Positions 8,551 through 18,793 of a stretch of DNA of 64,000 nt are shown here, piece after piece. Every line of letters starts with the position of its first letter. Within the stretch, counting starts at the first letter, position 1. The stretch spans positions 1-64,000 of the forward strand of contig CASEIV010000011.1 in assembly GCA_949288175.1 (NCBI GenBank). The letters are read 5' to 3'. The notes beneath the pieces are model-generated. The model searched no databases. It was not told the origin of the DNA and was given only the letters and a program-made list of their open reading frames with translations. This DNA is from an uncultured Eubacteriales bacterium. GTDB lineage: Bacteria; Bacillota; Clostridia; TANB77; CAG-508. Both the position numbers and the translations under genes were made by a program.

Positions 8551-8748
8551 CTATTTCATTTGTTGTTCAGCTTGTTGAATCATTTTTCTAACCATGTTAC
8601 CACCTATTTTACCAGCATCTTTAGCTGAGATATCACCATTATATCCGTCTTTTAAATTAACACCAACTTCACTAGCTACTTCATATTTGAATTTATCTAA
8701 AGCGCTCATTGCTTCTGGAACTAATTTTTTATTACTGTTATTTGCCAT
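8551..8748 (-). CDS. alpha/beta-type small acid-soluble spore protein
   Basis: SASPs coat spore DNA and protect it from UV and heat. The 65-residue protein has the signature LDKFKYEVASEVGV, with the GPR protease cut site region KYEVASE. The second motif, GDISAKDAGKIGGNMVRKMI, is also present. An excellent AGGAGGTGA site precedes the ATG. Expression is expected in the forespore (sigma G), though I cannot identify the promoter with confidence. The gene is direct evidence of sporulation ability. Confidence 0.95.
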   Translation of the reverse strand: MANNSNKKLVPEAMSALDKFKYEVASEVGVNLKDGYNGDISAKDAGKIGGNMVRKMIQQAEQQMK

Positions 8749-8930
8749 TGTTTATTCACCTCCAGTATATATACTTTATTAGAAAAAACGATTGTTTTTT
8801 CTAATACTAGGATTTACAATATTATAAAAAATAAACAGGAAATTTTTTCAAAAAAGAAAAGATAAAAAATAACTATTGACATCGAAATTTAAATAAATAT
8901 ATAATTAAGTGCAAAACAAAGGAGGAAGAT

Positions 8931-9804
8931 ATGTATAAATTAGTAGCAGTCGATTTAGATGGTACCATGCTAAATCATTATGGTGAAATTAGTGAAAAAA
9001 CAAAAGAAATTGTAACAAAATGTATAGAAAAACGGTATAGAAATTGTATTAGCTTCAGGAAGACCGATAGATTCAATAAGGACAATAGCGAAAGATTTAG
9101 GAATTAAAGGCTATTTTATAGCTGGTAATGGTGCATTGGTCTATGATATCCAAAATGATGAAGAGATATATAAAAATTATATGAAAAAAGAAAAAGTATT
9201 AGAAATTATCAAGATATGTGAAGAAAATAGTATAGCATATAATGTTTATACAGATAAAGTTATTCTAACAACGAATTTAAAATTTAATGTATTATATTAT
9301 TACAAAGAAAATTTAAAAAAAGAAGAAAATAAGAAGACCAATATTAGTATTGTCGAAAATATGTATGAATATGTAAAACAAATGAAGGAAGAAAATTTTT
9401 TAAAAATAACGATTTGTGATGAGAATAGTAGTATATTTCATTCAATAACCAAAAAAATAAAAGAAATAAATGAAATAGAGGTTTTAGATATTGAACATAT
9501 GTCTAGAAAGATTATAAAACAGGGAACAGAAGAAATACCAGTAGAATATTTTTATACAGAAATTTCGGCAAGTAATGTAGATAAATGGAATGCATTAGAA
9601 TTTTTAATAAAAAGATTAGATATAAAATCAGAAGAAGTAATCGCAATTGGAGATAACATAAATGATAAGAAAATCATAGAAAATGTAGGAATGGGAATTG
9701 CAATGAAGGGAAGTACACCAGAAATGATAAAAGTAGCAAAAGAAATAACAGATACGAATGATAATGACGGTGTAGCAAAGGCTTTGAAAAAATATGTGTT
9801 GTAA
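8931..9804 (+). CDS. Cof-type HAD-IIB phosphatase, needs +1 shift at CGG
   Basis: The protein starts at ATG 8931 (AGGAGG upstream) with MYKLVAVDLDGT, HAD motif I. Codon 35 is CGG (9033-9035). Read straight on, translation ends at TAA 9105. Read +1 from 9034, the frame gives GIEIVLASGRP (motif II, SGR), then AGNGALV, the cap domain, and motif IV IGDNINDKKII near the end at 9804. The joined product is 290 residues, a normal Cof family length. The extra base is the C before GGT at a codon boundary. It could be a frameshift pseudogene, a sequencing error, or a recoded gene. Six similar cases in this window favour recoding. Confidence 0.85.
9033..9036 (+). other. CGG +1 frameshift site 1 (HAD phosphatase)
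   Basis: In-frame CGGT after AAA at codon 35. The 0-frame stops 24 codons later. The +1 frame (GGT = Gly) restores EK-G-IEIVLASGRP. Confidence 0.75.
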
Positions 9805-9857
9805 TATTACAAAAATATTACAACCATATTAATTTTTAATGACAGAAAGTGATTTTA

Positions 9858-9886
9858 TTGATTTTAGAAGGTGAATGCGTTAAAAT
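9858..9886 (+). promoter_or_regulatory. possible promoter of the Tad-like locus
   Basis: TTGATT (9858-9863), 17 bases and TAAAAT (9881-9886) precede the first pilus gene by 60 bases. It is the best candidate in that gap. Confidence 0.4.
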
Positions 9887-9946
9887 AAAATAGATAGAAA
9901 TTTGTAAAAAAATATACAAAAATAAATATAAAGGGAGGAATTTGTA

Positions 9947-10879
9947 ATGGCAACAAATCCAATGCAAAGAAAAGCAAGAAATTCATTTTTGTTAGGGATG
10001 TTATTAATGTTAATTATCACAGGAGCTATTATTGCATTTCTAATATTACAATTAACAAATATGAAAAAGGAAGAAAAAGAATTACAAGCATCATATGTTA
10101 CCGTATATACATTAAATAAAGATGTTGAATCAGGAGATCAAGTAACAGAAGCGGACTTTACTATGACACAAGTAACAAATACAACAGCACCAACAGATTA
10201 TCTTACACCATCAGATTTAGGAACAAATATGATAGCCAAAATATCAATGACAAGAGGAACTGTTTTGTCAAAAGAAATGATATACATAGATGAAACTGTA
10301 ACGGGTAATGATGTTAGAAAAGAAGAATATAATATGTTTATTTTACCAACAGATTTAGTGACTGGTGATTATGTAGATGTTCGTTTGTTATTCCCTAATG
10401 GAACAAACTATATTGTAGTATCTAAAAAGAAAGTAGAAATACCAAATATTGCAGGAGTTGATTCAACTGATACCATATCAATGGAATTAAGTGAAGATGA
10501 AATTAACACAATCAGTAATGCCATTGTAGAAGCATTTAAAGTTGATGGAGCAAAATTGTATGTAAACAAATATACAGAACCAGGATTGCAAGAACCTTCA
10601 ACACCAACATACTTGGTAAGTCAAGAAGTTATGGATTTAATTAATTTAAACCCAAATATTGTTACAGAAGCAAGAGAAGCTTTATGGGCACGTTACAACA
10701 TAGATCATAGAAATAATGTTATAAATCCAATTGTATCAAATGAAGATGCAGATAATAATTATGCGACAAATATGAATGAAAGTATTACAGATTCTGTAAC
10801 AACAAGACAAGAATATTTAGAAGGATTATCAGCACAAGCTGCAAGCACAACAACTTCAACAACAAATACAACAAATTAA
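9947..10879 (+). CDS. CpaB-like SAF-domain pilus assembly protein
   Basis: The 310-residue protein has one N-terminal membrane helix (about 14-37) and a SAF-like domain (about 48-110, VYTLNKDVESGDQVTEADF). A CpaB/RcpC-type domain follows (about 118-165, MFILPTDLVTGDYVDVRL), and a Thr/Ser/Asn tail ends it. In Tad/Flp systems CpaB is an extracytoplasmic assembly factor. It opens the locus, with CpaE-like ATPases and TadA downstream, which supports the call. AGGGAGGAA precedes the ATG. Confidence 0.8.
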   Translation: MATNPMQRKARNSFLLGMLLMLIITGAIIAFLILQLTNMKKEEKELQASYVTVYTLNKDVESGDQVTEADFTMTQVTNTTAPTDYLTPSDLGTNMIAKISMTRGTVLSKEMIYIDETVTGNDVRKEEYNMFILPTDLVTGDYVDVRLLFPNGTNYIVVSKKKVEIPNIAGVDSTDTISMELSEDEINTISNAIVEAFKVDGAKLYVNKYTEPGLQEPSTPTYLVSQEVMDLINLNPNIVTEAREALWARYNIDHRNNVINPIVSNEDADNNYATNMNESITDSVTTRQEYLEGLSAQAASTTTSTTNTTN

Positions 10880-10894
10880 AGAAAGGAAATAAGT

Positions 10895-11593
10895 ATGAAA
10901 AAAGTAGGATTTATAGGAACATATGACAAGACAGACTTAATACTAAATATTGCTAAAATATTAACAACAATGAGAAAAAAAGTAATTGTAGTCGATTTGA
11001 CCCTAACACAAAAAGCAAAATATGTTGTACCAGTTATAAATCCTACAATTACATACATTACAAACTTTGAAGAAATAGATGTTGCTATAGGATTTAAAAA
11101 TGAAACGGAAATAAAAGGGTATTTAGGAATTACAGAAAAGGAAGACTTACCATATGACATTATGTTGATGGATGTTGATGACTCTGAGACAGTTGAAAAG
11201 TTTGATTTAGTTAATAATGCTAAAAATTATTTTGTCACAGCATTTGATTTGTATTCATTAAAAAAAGGATTAGAAGTATTAAGCAATTTAAAAACACCAA
11301 TGCAATTAACAAAGATATTATTTACAAGAGAAATTTTAAAAGAAGATGATGATTATTTAAATTTCTTATCATTAGGATATAAAGTGATGTGGAATGAATA
11401 TAGAATATATTTTCCACTTGAAAATGGAGATGGCGCAGTGCTTGCGGAAAATCAAAGAGTGGCAAAAATAAAATTTAAAAAACTAAGTACACAATATAAA
11501 GATAGTTTAGTTTATATTGTAGGGGAAATTTTAAATGATACAAGTGAAAATCAAATAAGAAGGGCTGTTAAAATTATAGAAAGAGGAGTATAG
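10895..11593 (+). CDS. CpaE/ParA-like protein without a usable P-loop
   Basis: This 232-residue protein looks like a MinD/ParA-fold protein: KVGFIGTYDKTDLILNIAKIL at the start, a VIVVDLTL strand, a YDIMLMDVDDSE Walker-B-like strand near 88 and a C-terminal helix rich in Lys. The loop GTYDKTDL does not have the GKT/S of a working P-loop, so nucleotide binding may be lost. In Tad loci, CpaE proteins position the machinery. It sits 15 bases after the CpaB-like gene and 3 before the next ATPase, so the two may form a pair. Confidence 0.6.
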   Translation: MKKVGFIGTYDKTDLILNIAKILTTMRKKVIVVDLTLTQKAKYVVPVINPTITYITNFEEIDVAIGFKNETEIKGYLGITEKEDLPYDIMLMDVDDSETVEKFDLVNNAKNYFVTAFDLYSLKKGLEVLSNLKTPMQLTKILFTREILKEDDDYLNFLSLGYKVMWNEYRIYFPLENGDGAVLAENQRVAKIKFKKLSTQYKDSLVYIVGEILNDTSENQIRRAVKIIERGV

Positions 11594-11596
11594 CAC

Positions 11597-12436
11597 ATGT
11601 CAATTGTAACATTTTATAATAGTAATATAGAACAAACTGGAAAAACAATGTCAATCGCTGCGATTTCTACATATATGGCAATTGAACATAATTATAGAAT
11701 ACTAGTGATTTCAACTACAAATAGAGAAGATCCATTAAAAGAATGTTTTTGGGAGAAGAAAAAAAAGAAAAGAAATCTTGGGATTTTTGGACCAAATGCA
11801 TCTTTAGAAGTTGAAAATGGTGTAGAAGGTTTAGCAAGGATGATTAGAAGTAATAAGATATCACCAGATACGATTACAAACTATACAAAAGTTGTTTTCA
11901 AAGATAGATTTGAAATATTACTTGGGTGTGAAGTACCACCAAGTGATGGAACAGTCGTAGAAAAATTTTATCCCAATATTATAAAAGCAGCAAATCAATA
12001 TTATGATTTAGTATTTGTTGATTTGGATGAAAATGTAGATGAAGAAACAAGAAAAACCATTATACATGATTCAGATATTGTTGTGATAAATATTTCACAA
12101 AGATTAAGAAGTATTAATAAATTTATGGAATTAAAAAGTGAAAATCAGATACTTGCTTCACAAAAATCATTAATTTTAATAGGAAGATATGATAAATATT
12201 CAAAATACAACTCTAAAAATATATCAAGATATTTAGGAGAAAAAAATCAAGTATTGACCATACCATATAACACATTATTTTTTGAGGCAACAGAAGAAGC
12301 AGGCGTACCAGATTTGTTTTTGAAATTTAGAAGAAATCTCGACCCAGAAGATAGAAATGCATTTTTCATAGAAGAAATCAAAAGAGCTTCTGAAAATATT
12401 ATTTACCGATTACAAGATTTACAAATGAAAATATAA
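11597..12436 (+). CDS. CpaE/ParA-like ATPase
   Basis: The 279-residue protein resembles MinD/ParA ATPases of Tad systems. The N-terminal loop NSNIEQTGKTMSIAAI carries the GKT of a deviant P-loop near residues 15-17. LVFVDLDENVDEETR near 139 is the Walker B/A' region, and IVVINIS follows. A Lys-rich insert (KKKKKR) lies near 55. It begins three bases after the previous gene and is likely co-translated with it. A role in polar placement or regulation of the pilus ATPase is inferred from the family. Confidence 0.65.
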   Translation: MSIVTFYNSNIEQTGKTMSIAAISTYMAIEHNYRILVISTTNREDPLKECFWEKKKKKRNLGIFGPNASLEVENGVEGLARMIRSNKISPDTITNYTKVVFKDRFEILLGCEVPPSDGTVVEKFYPNIIKAANQYYDLVFVDLDENVDEETRKTIIHDSDIVVINISQRLRSINKFMELKSENQILASQKSLILIGRYDKYSKYNSKNISRYLGEKNQVLTIPYNTLFFEATEEAGVPDLFLKFRRNLDPEDRNAFFIEEIKRASENIIYRLQDLQMKI

Positions 12437-12438
12437 GA

Positions 12439-12512
12439 AATGTAACTTTGTTGTATACAGAAAAATCAATATGAGGGTAAAAATAAAAGTCGATTTTTTC
12501 TCTACAATAAAA
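12439..12512 (+). repeat. repeated intergenic hairpin (copy A), upstream of tadA
   Basis: The 5' arm TTGTTGTATACAGAAAAATC pairs imperfectly with GATTTTTTCTCTACAA. A similar ~75-base unit occurs at 51872 (upstream of the LPxTG gene) and at 25000 (upstream of spoVG). It lies inside the operon, so it might be an RNA processing or pausing structure. Confidence 0.5.
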
Positions 12513-12528
12513 GAAAGGAGACCTTATA

Positions 12529-14482
12529 ATGACAATAACAAATATAGTACTAATTTTAGTTGTTTTAGGAATTGCTGTATTTGCAGTCTATTATGTTCTA
12601 AAAAAGAAAAAGACTGAAGAAGTAGAAGATGCAATTAATGTAGATGATAAAACATATACATTAGATGTCATGAAAGCATTTATCAAAAGAAGGCTAGACG
12701 AGATAACAAAGGTCAATTTATATGATATAGGTCTTTCAGAAGAAGAATTAAAAAGAAGAAAAAATAAAAAATATGAATTAAAAAAGGCTTTAAAAGGTTG
12801 TACATATGGTGATGTGAATGATAAAAAATATGTTAAAGAATTAATATATGATTTATTAGCACAAGAATATGGTGTAGATGAAACCAATATATCAAAAGCA
12901 ATACCTTTTGATATACCATCTTTATTAACAGCACAAGATAAATTTGATATATTAATATATGTATTTAAAAAAGAATTTGGATATGAAGCTTTATCTGAAT
13001 TAATAAAAAAATATAACTTAGATGTATTAAAATATGTCGAAGGAGAAGCAAAACCATCTTATGTGATTACAGAACAAGAAATCAGTGATATATATGAAAA
13101 AGAGAATATTACATTATCTTTCTCAGATAAATTATCTATTGTTGTACAAAGAATTTATCAACATTACAAAGGATATAGTAGTATAGATGAAATCAGAGAT
13201 ATGAATATTGATGGTGTTTCTGGTGGTGTATCAGGATTACCAGAAAGCTTTTTAAGCCAAGTGGCACAAACAGATGGGGATTATTTAAGTCAGATTGCAG
13301 AACATAAAGTACCAAGAGCTTGTGATAGTATTTGGATTATGTTTAGAGGTAAATCTATCCGTTTAGCATTTTTATCATTTGGTACAGAAGCAGAATTAAA
13401 AAGAGTATGTCAAAATATTTATAAATATAATAACCCAGGACAATTATCAGATACCAATGGTTATAAAATTAATGAAATGAAAGATGGTTCACGTGTTGTT
13501 GTTGTAAGACCATCTATGTCAGAAACATGGGCATTTTTCGTAAGAAAATTCGATGTTAAGAGAGCAGCACTAGAGCAAATTGTTCATGGACCTGGTAAAG
13601 AGGAAGCGATTGATTTATTAAAATATTTAGTAAAAGGTGCCAGAATTATATCACTTACTGGTGAACAAGGATGCCGGAAAGACAACAATGCTTATGGCTA
13701 TGATTGAAAATATATACGAAACCATGAACCTTCGTATCACAGAGACAGCGTTCGAGTTACACTTAAGAAAAATTTATCCAACAAGAAATATTTTATCTAT
13801 GAGGGAAACAGAAACAATTTCTGGACAAGACTGTTTGGACGTTCAGAAAAAGACAGATGGTTCTGTTAACATCATCGGTGAGGTTGCAACTGACCCCGTA
13901 GCATCTTGGATGATTCAATCAGCACAGGTTGCATCAAAATTCACCTTATTTACACACCATGCGAAAACTTTCCCAGACTTAGTAACAGCATTAAGAAACT
14001 CAATGTTAAGAGCAGGGGTGTTCAAAGATGAAAAAACAGCAGAAGAGCAAGTTGTACAAGTATTAAACTTTGACATTCACTTAGTAAAAGACTTTAGAGG
14101 AAGAAGATATATTGAAAGAGTAACAGAATGTATACCAGTAGAAGATAAAAATGAATATACATTTGACCACAGAAATGAAAAAACATTAGAAGGAAAATTT
14201 GATAAATTTTTTGATAATGCAACACATTATTTCACAAAATCAACAGACAAAAAATTATATATTTATAGAAATATATTAGAAAATGTTGATGGTGAATATG
14301 TTATGACAAATCCAATAACAGATCATAATATCAAAGAAATGAGAAACAACATGGACGAATCTGATATTGAGGGATTTGACAAATTTATTGAAAGAAATTG
14401 GGGAATGAAAGCAAAACAAACTGTAACTGTATCAGCAAATACAGAAGGAACAACAAGAAGAGGAAGACCAAGAAAAGCCTAG
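12529..14482 (+). CDS. tadA: TadA/CpaF-type secretion ATPase, +1 shift inside Walker A
   Basis: The hexameric ATPase that powers Tad-type pilus assembly is encoded in two frames. Residues 1-382 include a membrane helix at 5-24 and an N-terminal domain that ends with LTGEQGC. Codon 383 is CGG (13675-13677). Read on, the protein ends after about ten residues at 392 aa. Read +1 from 13676, it continues GKTTMLMAMIENIYE, then IIGEVATDP (Walker B region), the His-box FTHHAKT and a tail to 14482, total 650 residues. Walker A needs exactly G-x4-G-K-T, and this fits only if CGGA yields one Gly. The N-terminal membrane helix is unusual for TadA. No function is possible without the shift. Confidence 0.85.
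13675..13678 (+). other. CGG +1 frameshift site 2 (TadA Walker A)
   Basis: In-frame CGGA after TGC at codon 383. The +1 reading completes GEQGC-G-KTT, the nucleotide-binding P-loop. Confidence 0.85.
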
Positions 14483-14510
14483 AATATAGAAAAAGGAGGT
14501 GCTATTTTAA

Positions 14511-16590
14511 GTGTCTAATCAAGTGATTTTTTACATAATGGGTGGATCGGTAGCTGTATTAGTTGTCATTATATTGGCTTATTATATATTATCTAAAAAA
14601 ATGCAGAAATCGGAATATAGGCAAATAAAGAAATTACAACAAGGAACAAAGGAAAAAAGCTTTTCAGCAGAAATCTTATATCAAAGATTATATATTACCT
14701 ATACACGAATACCATTCTTAAAACGATATATATTAAAATTAAGACGTAGATTAGAAATTATTAATATAGATGATGAGTATAATACCAGAAAAGACTCAGC
14801 AAAAATATTAACAAAGGCACTTGCAATAGTAATTCCAACAGCAATATTGACAATTATCATAACAAGTAGTAATTATCTATTAATGTTTACTTTATTAATG
14901 TTTGAATTGTTCATGATAGATACATTAATAGATGGTTCTATTGATAAAAAAGATACAAACTTATTAAAAGAACAATTAGATTTCTTTTCAGAAATTAGAC
15001 ATGCCTATCATGAATTTAACATGGTAGAAGAAGCAATATATCAAGTATCACAAGATGATGAAAGAGATATATCTCGTCAAGGAGAAACGATTTATGAAAT
15101 TTTAATTGCAGATGATCCTGAAATGGAATTAGAAAAATATTATGATATTGCACCAAATGTATTCTTAAAAGAATTTGCAGGTATATCCTATTTAACCAAA
15201 GAATTTGGTGATAGAAAAGTCAATGGTGCCTCACTATATTTAAGAAATATCAATAATATCACAAAAGAAATGCAATTAGAGATTTTAAAAAGAGATAAAT
15301 TAAACTATGTTTTCCAAAGTTTATCTTTGATATCAATTGCACCGATATTACTATTAGAACCATTAAAAAGTTGGTCAATTAGCAACTTTTCATTTACACA
15401 AAGTTGGTATAATGGAAAACCAGGAATGATTGTACAAATTTTAATTTTAATTTTAACCTTTATATCTTATACTTTGGTTAGAAGATTAAAAGATAATGGT
15501 TCAACAGCAATGAATACAAAAAATATGGAAAATCCATGGCAAGCAAAATTATATAAAAATAAAATTATTAAGAAAATTGTAGACATGTTTATCCCAAAAG
15601 AGGGAACCAAGGAATATAGAAAAACAAAACAATTATTAAAAGATGCAGCTTCACATTTAAAAATGGAATGGTTATACATAAATCGAATTACACTATCTAT
15701 TATTACTTGTATTGTTTCATTAGTTGTATTTATCTATTTGCATCAACTGGCAATTGATTATATTTACACAGAACCAACAACAGAATATAACATATTGCGG
15801 TGAAATGACAGAAGCACAGACAGAAGATGCGATGGAATTGACCAGGCAAGATAATGCGATTATAGATCAATTCAGAGGAAAATTAGATACAACAGTTGCA
15901 CAAGTTAAAATTGTTGTGGCAAGAACAGATTATTTTGAAGAAGGAACAGACCAAGAAATAACAGCAGATGCAGAAAGGATTTTTGAAAAAATACAAACGG
16001 TTAATAGTGAATATTTAAAATGGTTTGAAGTATTATTGGCATTTGTATTTGCTATTATTGGATATATGGTACCAATAGCCTTACTAACATTCCAAGCAAA
16101 AATGAGACAAATTGAAATGGAAGATGAGGTTATGCAATTCCAAACAATTATCTTAATGTTGATGAGAATTGAAAGAGTAAATGTGGAAATGATATTAGAA
16201 TGGCTAGAAAGATATGCTAATATATTTAAAGATCCAATATCAAAATGTTTGAACAATTATGAGGCAGGAGCATGGGAAGCTTTAGAGGCAATGAAAGAAG
16301 AAATTAGTTACATGCCACTTGTCAGAATTGTAGAAAGTATGCAAGCAGCAGTTGAAAAAATACCAATTAAAGATGCATTTGATGAATTAGAATCAGAAAG
16401 AGATTATTATCAAGAAAAAAGGAAAGAATCAAATGATAGATTAATCAAGAGAAAAGGAATGATAGGTAAAGCAATTGGATTTGCACCAATGGTGTGTATG
16501 TTTGTAGGATATTTAATTATACCATTAGTATTTATCGGATTAACGAGTATGTCAAGTTCATTTGCAACCATGACATCACAGACAGTATAA
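14511..16590 (+). CDS. TadB-TadC type fused inner-membrane pilus platform, +1 shift at CGG
   Basis: It starts at GTG 14511 with AAAGGAGGT ten bases upstream. The first 429 residues have membrane helices near 8-27, 105-140, 285-300, 312-335 and 390-415 and an intervening cytoplasmic T2SSF-like domain. Codon 430 is CGG (15798-15800), followed by TGA in frame 0. The +1 frame continues without a gap from GEMTEAQTED to 16590 with a second set of helices and a second helical domain (EWLERYANIF...). The total is 692 residues. TadB and TadC are normally two proteins that form the platform; here one frame-shifted product would join them. Without the shift, a TadB-like half alone is made. Confidence 0.75.
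15798..15801 (+). other. CGG +1 frameshift site 3 (TadB/TadC junction)
   Basis: In-frame CGGT after TTG at codon 430, with TGA as the next 0-frame codon. The +1 frame reads GGT GAA ATG into the TadC-like half. Confidence 0.8.
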
Positions 16591-16605
16591 AAAGGAGGAA
16601 ATGCA

Positions 16606-17341
16606 ATGGAGAATGCATCAAAAGCATTACTAATTGCTGGAGGGGTATTGATTAGTATAATTGTTATTAGTGGATTTATTTTGGGAATGCAAGCAGTTGC
16701 AGATTTCCAAGAATCTCGTTCAAATGCAGAAGTAGAGCAACAGACACTAGAATTTAACAATTTATATGAAAGTTATAATCGAAAGAATATTAGAGGAAAT
16801 GATATGATATCATTAATGAATCGAATAGTGGATTATAATAAAAGAAAACCAGCAGAAGGTTATGCAGAAATGCAAGTATCATTTACAATTTCAGATGATA
16901 TTAGAAAAAATTTAACATTTGATGATACAAACAGATTGGTAGAAAGAACAGAGTACACAGAAAAAGAAATATCTGAAATAGTAGGAGCTCCAACCTCTAT
17001 AGCAGGAGATATTTCAGGTGGAGAAATTAGATATCTTGAAACGAAATATGGACGGACAAAAATATTGTAGCCAATTATCAAGTGAAATTTCAAATATTCA
17101 AGATATTGCAGACGAAGGAATGTCAGCTTCAGACATAGATGACTATTTTGCTACAAATTATAAATTTCCAAAAAAAGTTAGCCAATATGGAGGAATCAAT
17201 CAAGTGTTAGAAGATGCTAAATTATATTATGAATATGTACAATTTAAAAGAACATATTTTAATTGTACAGGAACAGACTATGATAGCAATACAGGAAGAC
17301 TGATAAAAATGGAATTTGTATGTACAGGAATAGGAGTTTAG
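16606..17341 (+). CDS. pilin-like protein with MENASKALL start, +1 shift at CGG
   Basis: The first 149 residues begin MENASKALLIAGGVLISIII-like: Glu at position 2, then a hydrophobic helix (about 8-29) with no leader peptide. Codon 150 is CGG (17053-17055). In frame 0 the protein ends at TAG 17068. In the +1 frame it runs GQKYCSQLSSEI to 17341, for a total of 244 residues. The joined tail ends YDSNTGRLIKMEFVCTGI, matching the end of the 17862 gene product (TGRVRYLYFEQI), which supports the joined reading. AAAGGAGGAA precedes the ATG. It is a likely minor or major subunit of the Tad-like fibre. Confidence 0.72.
17053..17056 (+). other. CGG +1 frameshift site 4 (pilin-like protein)
   Basis: In-frame CGGA after GGA at codon 150. 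The 0-frame ends four codons later. The +1 frame gives YG-G-QKYCSQ. Confidence 0.75.
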
Positions 17342-17342
17342 T

Positions 17343-17846
17343 ATGGAAAATGCATCAAAAGCACTCTTAATTGCAGGTGGCGTTTTACTATCTATTTTGA
17401 TTATTTCCTTAGGCGTGTATCTATTTGCAAACTTTGGTGGTGTTACGGCACAAATAGGAGAAAATGTAGAAGAAAGCCAAATTTCCCAATTTAATAGTCA
17501 ATTTACGACAAATGTAGGAAAAAATAATGTAACGATTTATGATATTGTGTCTATGGCCAATTTGGCAACACAAAATAATAAGCAATATGGATTTCAAAAA
17601 ACAAATCATACACCGCCTACTGGAGATGATTATTATATAGCTGTCACATTACAGGGAAAAGGTCAAATAGAATTTGGAGCTGAAACAACAAACGAAGATT
17701 ACATTAATAACTATTATAATGAAAATTTAATCATACCGCAGGTAAACAGTATAAATGGATCAGCAGGTTTAACATATTATGATGTACAAGTACAAATTAG
17801 TGATATGACCCAAAGAGTATATCAAGTGATTTGTATACCGAAATAG
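17343..17846 (+). CDS. pilin-like protein, MENASKALL family
   Basis: This 167-residue protein shares the start MENASKALLIAGGVLLSILI with its neighbours, with one hydrophobic helix (about 8-30) and then a polar secreted domain rich in Asn, Gln and Tyr. Glu2 and the helix resemble the N-terminus of a mature type IV pilin, but there is no cleavable leader. It begins two bases after the previous stop, so translational coupling is likely. The fold of the globular part is unknown to me. Confidence 0.65.
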   Translation: MENASKALLIAGGVLLSILIISLGVYLFANFGGVTAQIGENVEESQISQFNSQFTTNVGKNNVTIYDIVSMANLATQNNKQYGFQKTNHTPPTGDDYYIAVTLQGKGQIEFGAETTNEDYINNYYNENLIIPQVNSINGSAGLTYYDVQVQISDMTQRVYQVICIPK

Positions 17847-17861
17847 AAGTAAAGGTGAAAT

Positions 17862-18293
17862 ATGAAAAAAGTAATTATATTTTTAGTAGGAATCGGTATC
17901 ATTGTCGCAATTGTGTCATATGTCTATTTTAATTATAGAATTATGACAAATGAGGCGAAAAGAGAAAATATGCAATATGAAAACTTATATGAAAAAGAAA
18001 TATATGGTACAGAATTGGCTACCTTAATCAATAAGGTAGTAGATGACAATATCAAAAATGAAGTAGAAAAAGAAGATAATGGTTTATATGAGGACAATGG
18101 AAAAAACTCTATTCGTGTAGATATTCAATTTACAGATGATGATCGTATTCATACATTGGAAGAAATTTATAATGGTGGTACAGAAGTTTTTGTACAATAT
18201 TATAATCAAATAAAATTTAAATGTACAAAAATAGAATACCATGAACAAACAGGAAGGGTTCGCTATTTATATTTTGAACAAATAGCAACATAA
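17862..18293 (+). CDS. pseudopilin-like protein
   Basis: The 143-residue protein has an N-terminal helix (about 3-25, VIIFLVGIGIIVAIVSYVYF) and an extracellular domain. The domain carries LATLINKVVDDN (compare SLMNRIVDYN in the 16606 product) and TGRVRYLYF at the end (compare TGRLIKMEF). It is thus related to the C-terminal domain of the 16606 product but lacks the MENASKALL start. It is probably a minor pilin. The 16-base gap contains an AAAGGTGA site. Confidence 0.6.
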   Translation: MKKVIIFLVGIGIIVAIVSYVYFNYRIMTNEAKRENMQYENLYEKEIYGTELATLINKVVDDNIKNEVEKEDNGLYEDNGKNSIRVDIQFTDDDRIHTLEEIYNGGTEVFVQYYNQIKFKCTKIEYHEQTGRVRYLYFEQIAT

Positions 18294-18371
18294 AATTTAT
18301 GTTATTAAAGTTACTAAATAAACATTTAGTAAATGATATAAAGATTTTTATAATAAAAGGAGGAATTTATT

Positions 18372-18761
18372 ATGGAGAATGCATCAAAAGCATTAATTAT
18401 CGCAGGTGCTATATTACTTGCTATCCTAATTATTTCATTAGGAATCTTAATTTACAACCAAGCATCAAGTGTTGTAAATAATAATAGTATGAGTGAGGTG
18501 GACATCAACACATTTAACAACAAGTTTACACAATATGGAGGAAATCAAAGAGGATCTAGCATAAGAGCATTAATCCAACAAGTACAATCTAGTAATGCTG
18601 TTCCAGAAAATAAGAACAGACAAGTTGAATTAACAGGTGTAACAGATCTTAATACTGTTGATACAGGGGCTTTATATAAAGTTACCTATACATTTAGTTC
18701 ATCAGGAGCTAATAATGGTTTAATTAATACAATTAACATAGCGATAGCTTCAGGAACATAA
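18372..18761 (+). CDS. short pilin-like protein, candidate major subunit
   Basis: The 129-residue protein starts MENASKALIIAGAILLAILI and has one helix (about 8-30). The small Ser/Asn/Thr-rich domain ends SGANNGLINTINIAIASGT. It is the shortest of the MENA group and has the strongest ribosome site (AAAAGGAGGAA), as expected for an abundant fibre subunit. That role is an inference. The 78 bases before it hold no gene. Confidence 0.6.
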   Translation: MENASKALIIAGAILLAILIISLGILIYNQASSVVNNNSMSEVDINTFNNKFTQYGGNQRGSSIRALIQQVQSSNAVPENKNRQVELTGVTDLNTVDTGALYKVTYTFSSSGANNGLINTINIAIASGT

Positions 18762-18793
18762 ATAAGTAAAAAATAAGAGAAAGGATGATATGT

